NCBI RefSeq assembly: GCF_031198435.1
Contig: NZ_CP133548.1
Span: 2,700,001-2,764,000, forward strand
Direction of reading: 5' to 3'
DNA: 64,000 nucleotides
Origin: Pleionea litopenaei
GTDB taxonomy: Bacteria > Pseudomonadota > Gammaproteobacteria > Enterobacterales > Kangiellaceae
Part shown: positions 1 to 8,200 of the stretch, one piece after another
How the letters are laid out: each line of letters begins with the position of its first letter
Numbering within the stretch: the stretch's first letter is position 1
Position numbers and translations under genes: made by a program
The notes under the pieces: generated by a model
Databases searched by the model: none
What the model saw: only the letters and a program-made list of their open reading frames with translations
What the model was told of the DNA's origin: nothing

Positions 1-336
1 GTCACGTATATTCAGTCGACCACCGATATTTTCTTTTGTGAGTCGTTCGCCGCGCGGCGTAATAACGGCAACACCTAGAGCAATCAGTTCTGCGGCTAAA
101 GGAATATCTTGAGTAACAACTAAGTCTCCTTGATTAGCACGACGAACAATTTCATTATCGGCTACATCAAACCCCGGCGGAACTTGAATGGCTCGCACGT
201 ACGCTGAGTTGGGCGTCGATAAGGGTTGATTCGCAACCAAGGTGGTCATTATTTTGGAACGCTGCGCCGCGCGAAATAAAATACTTTTTATAACATTTGG
301 GCAAGCGTCTGCATCAACCCAGATACTCACACTCAT
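1..336 (-). CDS. YaiI/YqxD family protein (DUF188), 3' end outside window
   Basis: Minus-strand frame open to the left window edge; 112 residues are visible and the C-terminus is missing. The N-terminus [14 protein letters not shown] and the later stretches [11 protein letters not shown] and ITPRGERLT are the hallmarks of the YaiI/YqxD (UPF0178, DUF188) family, which has a PIN-like fold with conserved acidic residues. The biochemical role of the family is not established. The ATG follows directly on the TAA of the upstream DUF3820 gene (TAAATG), so the two are probably translationally coupled. Family assignment is firm; function is unknown. Confidence 0.85.
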   Translation of the reverse strand, partial: MSVSIWVDADACPNVIKSILFRAAQRSKIMTTLVANQPLSTPNSAYVRAIQVPPGFDVADNEIVRRANQGDLVVTQDIPLAAELIALGVAVITPRGERLTKENIGGRLNIRD

Positions 337-579
337 TTACTTTTCATCCTTAAAATGATGTTGCTCTGACTTCAGCAAAGGCAGGAGCATAGATTCCAAC
401 CCATTTAATTTTATCTCATACATGAGTTCAAGTTGTCGCCCTAGTTTAGAGTTAGGAAACCCTTTTTGTTTGAACCACACCAAGTAAGGCTCAGGTAGCT
501 CGAGTAACGCCCTTCCTGCATATTTACCAAACGGCATGGTTTGATTAATAGCCGAAATCAATTCTTGAGACGGTTCCAA
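337..579 (-). CDS. DUF3820 family small protein
   Basis: 80 residues. The MPFGKYAGRALLELPEPYLVWF segment near the N-terminus (about residues 15-36) and the RQLELMYEIKLNGL segment match the DUF3820 family, also called the putative quorum-sensing-regulated virulence factor family. These are short soluble proteins of unknown function found in many gammaproteobacteria. No signal peptide or membrane segment is seen. Its stop codon abuts the ATG of the downstream yaiI-like gene, indicating a two-gene transcript. The family call is confident; no role is assigned. Confidence 0.85.
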   Translation of the reverse strand: MEPSQELISAINQTMPFGKYAGRALLELPEPYLVWFKQKGFPNSKLGRQLELMYEIKLNGLESMLLPLLKSEQHHFKDEK

Positions 580-675
580 TACACTTCACCTACATATTGA
601 CTGAGTTGACCATTAAAGCCTGCGATGGTTTGATCGCGATCATGGCAAATTTTCGATTTAAAGCCGAGAGCTAGG

Positions 676-681
676 TATAAT
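676..681 (+). promoter_or_regulatory. Possible sigma-70 -10 box before small membrane protein gene
   Basis: A perfect TATAAT lies 31 bases upstream of the ATG at 713. No good -35 box is found at 16-18 bases, so this is a weak promoter call based on the -10 box and its position alone. Confidence 0.35.
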
Positions 682-712
682 AGCCGCTGCTTTAGTTAAC
701 TAACATTTTAAT

Positions 713-1042
713 ATGACACCCGAAGAATTCTCTCAATGGGGCCTTGTGTTTGCCCTGTCTGCTGCTGCCGCCGCTTTGGCTCTAGGACTCATCGTATTTT
801 ACTCGATGCTGCAAGATAAAAAAGCCGGCATACCCGTTATTATTGCTTTTGCGTTAGCCGGAATCGGAAAAGCCGCGAAATATTATCTGTTATCGTCAAT
901 TGCGGTGGTTTTGATGTTACCCATGATTGCCTACTACAGTTGGAAGAACTGGAAAAAGCCGATGATATGGATCAACTGGATTGTCTTCGTTATAGCCAGT
1001 CCAATAGCCTTCTACGCCTATCAAACACTTTATGCCGGCTAA
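713..1042 (+). CDS. Hypothetical inner-membrane protein, 109 aa
   Basis: Unrecognised. The protein has about three hydrophobic helices (roughly residues 10-30, 57-76 and 86-104). A basic/aromatic loop YYSWKNWKKP separates the last two, suggesting positive-inside topology. There is no Shine-Dalgarno sequence before the ATG (AT-rich TAACATTTTAAT), so it may be read from a short or leaderless-like mRNA; a TATAAT lies 31 bases upstream. It stands alone between minus-strand genes. Length, hydrophobicity and an intact frame support a real gene. No function can be inferred. Confidence 0.65.
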   Translation: MTPEEFSQWGLVFALSAAAAALALGLIVFYSMLQDKKAGIPVIIAFALAGIGKAAKYYLLSSIAVVLMLPMIAYYSWKNWKKPMIWINWIVFVIASPIAFYAYQTLYAG

Positions 1043-1062
1043 ATACAAAGCTAAGAAACTGA

Positions 1063-1473
1063 TTACTCTGGGTAGCGCTCTTGCATTCGAGCAAGTGACG
1101 CTTCGATCAGCTCAGTTAATGCGAGAATGTCGAGTTCCTTTAAGCGTTTAATGTATAAACACGACTTGCCTAATTTTGGTTTACCTAAACGCTCAAGTAA
1201 TTGTTCTCGTTCACTAAAGCCATCCATTACATAGAGTACTAAAGCGCTTTTGCGCGGTGAGAATCCAATACGCATCCAGTCGCCACTGCGGCCGCTTGCG
1301 TACTGATAGCGGTAACTGCCAAACCCAACAATCGAATCGCCCCACATTTGCGCCGGCCAACCGCACAAGTCACCCAGCAGACTCATCAGCTGCAAAGCGT
1401 CGTCTCGTCGAGCTTTTGGTTCAACCGTCGATAAAAAGTGAGCGACATCTTTTTCATTGACCTGTGTTTTCAA
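1063..1473 (-). CDS. DUF1801 domain protein
   Basis: 136 residues covering essentially one DUF1801 domain. Typical features are MWGDSIVGFGSYRYQYASGR in the middle, followed by GFSPRKSALVLYVM and GKSCLYIKRL. The family has a CyaY/YdhG-like fold and no firmly assigned biochemical activity. The start is a TTG at 1473, chosen because a strong GGAGG lies six bases upstream and no in-frame ATG exists nearby. No signal peptide, so cytoplasmic. The neighbours do not suggest a pathway. Confidence 0.85.
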   Translation of the reverse strand: MKTQVNEKDVAHFLSTVEPKARRDDALQLMSLLGDLCGWPAQMWGDSIVGFGSYRYQYASGRSGDWMRIGFSPRKSALVLYVMDGFSEREQLLERLGKPKLGKSCLYIKRLKELDILALTELIEASLARMQERYPE

Positions 1474-1591
1474 AGTTTGCCTCCTTGTGATCTTCTCGAA
1501 TTAGCAATGGCCAGTGACCGTTTCAGTGAGTTTTATTGATGAGCGTTCATCGAATGCTTTGTATTGCCACCCTTGTTGAGTCGACCATAAG

Positions 1592-2161
1592 CTACTTCAA
1601 ACGAAAATGACCAACCAGTTGATATTCAAATAAGACATCTTCCATTACAACACCGGCGCCAATGTTATGAACAACCAGTGGACGCCGCCCATCGTTAGAG
1701 TCTCGATCAACCAAAATTCCAATGTGAGGCAACCCATTCTTTAACCGCCAAGACACGATATCGCCGGCTTTATATTCTGCGTCTCGAGTGGCAGGAAGCG
1801 TCTCTGCAAAACGCGAAAAATAAACTTCTAAATTAGGCACTCGACGATGATCAATATTAGAGTCTGGCCTAGTTAATCCCCAATTTGCAGGATACAACGC
1901 AAAGTTTTCTCGCATATCTTCATGCACCGCTTGTTGCAGATCGAGGCCTACTTTACGCAAACTGCGAATGATGACATCGGTGCAAACACCAATATTCTCT
2001 GGAACATCACCCATCGGGTAATCAAGCTTTCGATAGCCACCATCGTAGATAACGATCTTTTTCGTGCGCTCTTTGGCGGCTTCTACGAGCTGTTGAACAT
2101 CAAGTTCGGCATGTGCACTATTCACTAATAACACGGCCAATATCATTGGAAAACGACGCAT
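1592..2161 (-). CDS. DUF1287 family secreted NlpC/P60-like protein
   Basis: 189 residues with a Sec signal peptide (about 1-18, ending AHA) and then a DUF1287 domain. The conserved GVCTDV (Cys60), LPHIGIL (His146) and VHNIGAG (His165) fit the Cys-His layout of the NlpC/P60 papain-like clan to which DUF1287 belongs. A periplasmic peptidoglycan-related amidase or peptidase role is therefore plausible but unproven. The NIDHRRVPNLEVYF stretch is also typical of the family. It is transcribed alone on the minus strand, followed by the DUF1801 gene about 120 bases on. Confidence 0.85.
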   Translation of the reverse strand: MRRFPMILAVLLVNSAHAELDVQQLVEAAKERTKKIVIYDGGYRKLDYPMGDVPENIGVCTDVIIRSLRKVGLDLQQAVHEDMRENFALYPANWGLTRPDSNIDHRRVPNLEVYFSRFAETLPATRDAEYKAGDIVSWRLKNGLPHIGILVDRDSNDGRRPLVVHNIGAGVVMEDVLFEYQLVGHFRLK

Positions 2162-2265
2162 TTCTCGATACCTATTGAGTTTATTTCATCGTTTGCTTAA
2201 AAACGTCTGAATGCGCAAACCATGTCTAATTATCTCACTTACAAAGCTCAGGAGATTTTCTAGGC

Positions 2266-2291
2266 AAAAAAAAGGCGGGATAATACCCGCC
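2266..2291 (-). terminator. Intrinsic terminator of the 2362-2688 gene
   Basis: Read on the minus strand, a GGCGGG/CCCGCC stem with a six-base loop is followed by eight T residues. It sits about 70 bases past the stop codon of the small membrane protein gene at 2362 and isolates it from the DUF1287 gene. Confidence 0.85.
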
Positions 2292-2361
2292 ATTTATCTT
2301 TCATTAATTATTATTATTAAATCATTTAGCTATTCGAAAACCTAATCCGCTTCTCGAAATC

Positions 2362-2688
2362 CTAATTCGCCTCGCCAAAAACTCGTTGGTAAAAGTCGCT
2401 TTCACTGCGCGGCATAAACAACATTTTAAGCGAAACTGAGACCATAAATGTGCCCACTGTAATCGCCAACGCGACTAACCAAACTTGCGACATCCAAATA
2501 AAAACTAACTCACCAATCAATGTCGCGAAAGCCAACAGCATTAACGCTTGCAGCCAGCGTGGAGCGGTCACTACGTTGGCTTTTGCTTCCAAACGAGCTT
2601 GATTGAGATACTCAAAGCCACCGCGTAGTCCTTGATAAACAGCCATCATGATTGCTGCTAACGCTACTGCCAAAATTACTTCTAGCAT
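2362..2688 (-). CDS. Hypothetical inner-membrane protein, 108 aa
   Basis: Unrecognised small protein with a hydrophobic N-terminal helix (about 2-19), a basic/amphipathic stretch (about 20-45), and two more membrane helices (about 46-64 and 68-90), ending in a short soluble tail rich in charged residues (PRSESDFYQRVFGE). It is monocistronic: a strong intrinsic terminator follows and the next upstream gene starts at the far side of a 170-base AT-rich spacer. It could be a small membrane regulator or accessory protein; nothing more can be supported. Confidence 0.7.
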   Translation of the reverse strand: MLEVILAVALAAIMMAVYQGLRGGFEYLNQARLEAKANVVTAPRWLQALMLLAFATLIGELVFIWMSQVWLVALAITVGTFMVSVSLKMLFMPRSESDFYQRVFGEAN

Positions 2689-2862
2689 GTCCCACCTCTA
2701 ATTTAAACGGTCTATTTTTTTACTTATTAGCTGAACATATCAAATTATAGACTCATGACAATGGTTTTTATTTAACCAGGTTATTTACGGGTGTTTTTCT
2801 ATTAAAATCAATAAGATACAAAATATCTCAAGCAGTAGCTTTCGCTGCAGTGCAATATTTAA

Positions 2863-5226
2863 TCAACCGCCTTGATTCAGTACTTGAAACTCGATGGTTT
2901 CGGTTAGCCCCCGAGCATCCATCACCGTCAGTCGTTGTGGGCCAACCGAGCTGATGGTCAATGCCCGTTTGTAAGGTTTAGTAGAAGCTCCGATCCAATG
3001 CCCGTTATGAAACCAATGCACATCACCTTGCGCACCTAAAACGTCGAGGTTGAGTAACAAGGGTGCTTCCGTTGATGTGTAAAGTTCGGTTTTTGACTGT
3101 AAGCCAACGATTTTTAGCCGAACATCATTTCCTGAAGGAGTACAGGTCTTGGCCCATTTAGGAAGTAACGCATCACGATGCCAAGCTTTTGGTAGCCATG
3201 GTTCTGCCGCCAACGGCCAAACGGCGATTGCATGACGCTTGGCCGTAACACCACAAGTCGGGTTTACTCGATGTCCCTCTTGGTCAACGTCAACCTGGGT
3301 CAAGTAGCTGCCCCATTGCGTTAAAAAAGGATCCTTAATACTGGGCGGAGCCACATTATCGATTAACCATGCCGTCTTAGTTTGATAGCACCAGTGTGAC
3401 TGTTGTTGTGACTGCAAGGTACCGAGTGGCCAACAGACTTTATTTCGCTCAATACTCGAAGGACGCTCGGGGACTTCCAGCAAATGATCAGGCATAAGCT
3501 CCAAAATAATTTTGAGTAAAGGAACCGCAGTATTCCGGCCAAAGTTACCCGCCAGAGGAGTACCATCTGGTCGACCGACCCAAACCCCAATGGTTATGTT
3601 CTTACTGCTAGCCAACACCCAAGCATCTCGATAGCCATACGAGGTGCCCGTTTTGAAGGCAATATTTTGATCAACCCGGGTAGCCAATTGCGTGTCGGCT
3701 TCACTCAGTGAAACCTCGCGTAAAACATTCGCGGTAACCCAAGCGGCTCCGTCACTGATCAAAGGTCGTTCTACGGCAATCGGTGCATCTTGTGTAAAAC
3801 GTATAGGGCGGGTTTTGCCATTTCTTCCGAAAACTGCAAATCCGGTCACGAGATCTTCCATGGAGCTACTCACACCACCCAAAATCATTGCAAGATTTGG
3901 CGTAGCACCTTCTGGCAAAGATAAAGTGACACCAACTTGAGCCAAGCGCGCGTAAAATACATCGGGCGTTAATTGCTGGAGAAGCTGAACAGCAGGAATA
4001 TTTAACGAGCGCTGTAATGCTTGTCGGGCCGAAACCAGTCCACTGTATCCCTTTACGAAATTGTCGGGTCGATAGCCGTTAAAGTCTGCCGGAACATCTA
4101 GCAACATCGACTGTTCATGAATAATGCCTTGATCAAGAGAGAGTCCAAACAGTAATGGTTTTAATGTTGAGCCCGGCGACCGGTAGGCATTAATCATATC
4201 GATATGCCCGAAGCGACTTTGATTAGCAAAGTCTGCACTCCCTAGATAGGCTAATGCTGACATATCACGATTATCGACGACTAAAGCCGCAGCCGAAGTG
4301 CCTTGTGGAAATGCTGCAATATAATCATTCAACAGTTGTTCTAGTGACAACTGTAACTCCGCATCTAGCGTTGTTTTGATCACTTGCTGGTGCGGTTGCT
4401 CTTGGTGCAATCGTCTTGCCAATAAAGGAGCGGTCATCGGCGTGCCATGATAGTAAGCAACGACTGACTCTAATCGCGCATCGGCGACTTCTGAAGGCGA
4501 CCACGTTTGATTGTCGGCCAAGCGACTCAACACTTTATTTCTAGCATCTTGAGCACGAGACGGATAACGATCGGGGCGCAGCCGTGAAGGCGACTGAGGT
4601 AAAACCGCCAAAAGAGCGGCTTCTGCTCGCGTAAGATCACGTGACGACTTGCCCAAATAGGCGTAACTCGCCGCTTCAACCCCTTCAAGCGTGCCGCCAA
4701 AAGGTGCATGATTTAAGTACAGATTTAAAATTTCGTCCTTCGAAAAATGCCACTCCAGTTGCAACGCTCGGAACATCTGCTTGGCTTTTCCAGCCAGTGT
4801 TTTTTCATGTGGGTCGAGTAACCGAGCAACTTGCATGGTCAAAGTCGACCCGCCTGAAACCGGACGACCGTAATACATCCACTGCCAAACAGCTCGACCT
4901 AGTGCGAGAGGATTCACCCCAGGGTGTTGATAAAACCAACGATCTTCGTAACCCAATAAGGCTTCCAAATAATACGGGGAAACTAAAGTTTTAGACGTTG
5001 GGTAACGCCAAACACCTTGCTCATCAGCAAACACCCGAAGAGGGACCCCGTTACGATCAGTAATGACTTGAGCAAACCCTTGGTTGGCCTTAAAGGTTGG
5101 CAAAGGAAATAAAAAGTCAGCTAATAAAAAAGTCAGCCAAGCGCTAAACACCAGCAAAAGGAGACGCCTTAGCTGACGAACTCCCCAGGCTGATAATTTC
5201 TGCCAAGCCAATGTATTTTTTTGCAT
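2863..5226 (-). CDS. pbpC: Penicillin-binding protein 1C (glycosyltransferase/transpeptidase)
   Basis: 787 residues, normal for PBP1C. A membrane anchor (about 20-40) is followed by a GT51 glycosyltransferase domain with the catalytic EDRWFYQHPG (Glu94) and GGSTLTMQVAR motifs. The transpeptidase domain has SxxK in SPGSTLKP (Ser353, Lys356) and KTGT (Lys525). The C-terminus is a BiPBP_C domain (about 690-787). It acts in the inner membrane and periplasm on peptidoglycan. Its start lies three bases after the stop of the alpha-2-macroglobulin gene, so the two are one operon, the arrangement found in E. coli (yfhM-pbpC). Confidence 0.95.
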   Translation of the reverse strand: MQKNTLAWQKLSAWGVRQLRRLLLLVFSAWLTFLLADFLFPLPTFKANQGFAQVITDRNGVPLRVFADEQGVWRYPTSKTLVSPYYLEALLGYEDRWFYQHPGVNPLALGRAVWQWMYYGRPVSGGSTLTMQVARLLDPHEKTLAGKAKQMFRALQLEWHFSKDEILNLYLNHAPFGGTLEGVEAASYAYLGKSSRDLTRAEAALLAVLPQSPSRLRPDRYPSRAQDARNKVLSRLADNQTWSPSEVADARLESVVAYYHGTPMTAPLLARRLHQEQPHQQVIKTTLDAELQLSLEQLLNDYIAAFPQGTSAAALVVDNRDMSALAYLGSADFANQSRFGHIDMINAYRSPGSTLKPLLFGLSLDQGIIHEQSMLLDVPADFNGYRPDNFVKGYSGLVSARQALQRSLNIPAVQLLQQLTPDVFYARLAQVGVTLSLPEGATPNLAMILGGVSSSMEDLVTGFAVFGRNGKTRPIRFTQDAPIAVERPLISDGAAWVTANVLREVSLSEADTQLATRVDQNIAFKTGTSYGYRDAWVLASSKNITIGVWVGRPDGTPLAGNFGRNTAVPLLKIILELMPDHLLEVPERPSSIERNKVCWPLGTLQSQQQSHWCYQTKTAWLIDNVAPPSIKDPFLTQWGSYLTQVDVDQEGHRVNPTCGVTAKRHAIAVWPLAAEPWLPKAWHRDALLPKWAKTCTPSGNDVRLKIVGLQSKTELYTSTEAPLLLNLDVLGAQGDVHWFHNGHWIGASTKPYKRALTISSVGPQRLTVMDARGLTETIEFQVLNQGG

Positions 5227-5229
5227 AGG

Positions 5230-8200
5230 TTACTTCGGCAGTATCGTGATGGTACCTTCAGACTTGCCAATCGCACGAATATAAGGTCGATACATATCTT
5301 CTACTTGCGTCGGCGGAATCAAGTAGGTTCCAGGAGTCACTGCACGCGCTAAATAGAAAACCGTGGCATCTCGACGACGATATATCGGTAAAGCGGCCAC
5401 GAATCGATCGTCTCGATACTCTTGATGATTCAAACGAGTTGCGCTCATCCACTCAGAGACTTTGCGCTTACCAACCACCATTTCATCCATTTTTACAGCA
5501 GACTCCAGGTTTTGATTCTCCAACTCTAATCCTGCGGGTAGTAAATCAACTAGCATTCCTTCGGGAAGCTGATTTTCATCGGTGGTTTGCACATCGATGC
5601 GAACCAGCAGTAAGTCGCCAGTGGTCACTTGAGCAAGATCAATGGGCGCTCCTGTCTCTGAATAAAACGTGCGGCGCACTCGTATACCGTCACTGATCGG
5701 TGCTGGAGCAACGGTTGGATAGCCTTGTACTTGTGCGGTCAAATACAATGGTTTACTAAAGTTACTTTTAAACTCTGTTTGTTGAGGTATTTGATTGGCG
5801 ACAAAGTGTTTTAACCAACGGCCTGTCGTCTCTACCGACTGCGGTTTTGCGTCAAAAGACACTTGCATTTGCCACGTCTGCTTATTTGAAGCGTTAAAGT
5901 TCTGCGCAAGTTTAAATAAGGTCACCCGCTCTTGTGTTGAAAGCCAGCGTCGATCTCTTAACTCATCACGTAACTTAAACAATAAAGCCCAAGGATCTTT
6001 TACCACCTTACTTTGTAAGGCCAATACCGTTGTTAACGCCTGATCGCGAATAACTGATCCATAATCACCGGCATATTGAACTGACGGTTTTTGCGCAGAC
6101 AGCGCTGACGTCCATGCTTGATCGGCCCGCTTAACATCACCTGACATTTCTAATGCAGAAGCTAAATAGGCCAATGGCAAACGAGTTTTAGCCAGTTTGG
6201 CGTAACGATCGTATAGGTTTCTGGCATCGCTCAGTCGTAACTGTTGTTTACGCGCTAAAACAAAAGCAGCATAGGCTCGATAAGAAATATGATAATGATC
6301 GGGGTCGCTCGAATAGTGGCGGTTTTCAGACCACATTTTACCTGAAGTCGTCACGTACCTTTGTAATCGCTTCATGGCAGACTCTAGGGCTTTGGCATCA
6401 ACCGCAAACCCGTAATCTTTGGCCGTTAATAGAAAGTCGGTGGCGTAAGCGGTTAACCAATGACTTTCAGGGCTTTGATTGCTCCATAGTCCAAATGATC
6501 CATCACTACGTTGCATACTTAGAATACGACTGATCGCTTGGCCAACCAATTTACTGCGTTGTTTCGCGATTTCTTTATTATCGGTCGCGTCATATTGCAG
6601 TAGCTCAGCTTCGGTCGCTAACAATAGCGGCCATACTCGACTGGTTGTTTGTTCAAGACACCCATAAGGGTAACTCATCAATCGAGAAAAATGCTCAGCC
6701 GCGTTAAACGGCGGTTGATCAGAGGCATTAACAATAAGGTGTTGACCAGGAACCTGTAAACCCGCGAATAATTTCGCTGACAGTCCTTGCGTTTGATTTG
6801 GCTTGAGAACGGCATCCCACTGTCGCAATTCAGCCGCGTATGGAGAACGCAAACCAAGTATCCATTCACGCTGCAAATTCACTGCATCCGATTTGTTTTG
6901 ATTATCTTCAACAATGTTGACGGTCACTTTGCCAGCACCGGATGACTGCATACCTTTGATCGGTAATTTGAGAACTTGTTTTTGTTTTGGTGACAAAGTA
7001 ATCGAGCGCTGTAACCTTTCATCGCCAATAGCCGCATCTGCAGAAAATGTTAAGGTGAGTACTTGTTGCTCTTCGGTCATATTCTGCAAATCAAGCGTCG
7101 CCTCTGATTGATCACTAAAGCCTAAGAAACGCGGCATGCTAATTTCTGCCACCAGTGGCGCTGCTACCGTGACACGACCGTCTTGATGACCAAACTCTTG
7201 GTCACTGAATGCAACTGCCATCAGCTTCAACTCTCCATTAAAATAGGGAAGAGGCAGCTCAATGATGGCTTCGCCATTCGCATCTAATTCAACTTTATCG
7301 CTCACTAAGCTTACGACTTGAACATCGCTCACTGGTGCATCGCCACCACGACTGAGCTCAACATCACTGTCGCCGCCAAATCGTTGGCGTGCTGATTTAT
7401 CACTTAATTGCTCAATTAAGCTACCCCAAGTGTCACGAATTTCAGATTGATAACGACGCTTGGTAAAAAACCATTGATGTGGTTTAGGCGTGACGTGTCT
7501 ATGTAAACTAAGCACGCCCACATCCACTGCAGCCAAGGTCACATTGACCGAACCGGTGGTTTGTCCGCTGACTTTGATTTTGGTTGCCAATGTAGACTCT
7601 GGCAGAACTTTTTCTGGTGCTTCTAGCGCCACGGTCAACTGCCGAGATGTTCGGTCGAGAGGTAAGTGAAGGAGTCCGAATGCCCGTTTAGGTAACCGCT
7701 TTGTTTTCGCTTCACCTTGTCGAATGACCGTCACCGTGGTGTAAATATCATGTCGGCGCCAATTCGCTGCTACCGGAATGTCGACTGTTCCTTTGCCATC
7801 AACTAACGGTTGAACGCCATGCCATAACAAGTTGTCCGCCTCTACCGTTATAATCGCTTCGCCGTTGTAAGGAGCGGTAACCTGCAACTTGGCAACATCG
7901 CCCGCTGAAAAGGCATCTTTGTTCCACGCTAGCTGAACCATATCTGGCCGTCCGGTTTCCCCTTCGGCATTTCTATCCCAACGCCAGCCAGCAAAGAAGC
8001 GATAACTGTTCAGCAGTTCATTCTGCTGATTTCGAACCTCTAACCGATAATTTCCATATTGCACCGGAACGGTTAACGTCAGTTTTTGGTCTTTAGCTGT
8101 GCTGAGCGACTTACTGTACACGGGTACATTACGCATACTCTGCTGGTAGCTCCAACCATCATTCCATTGCCAATAATAATCAGCGTTCTCTCGCACCAAC

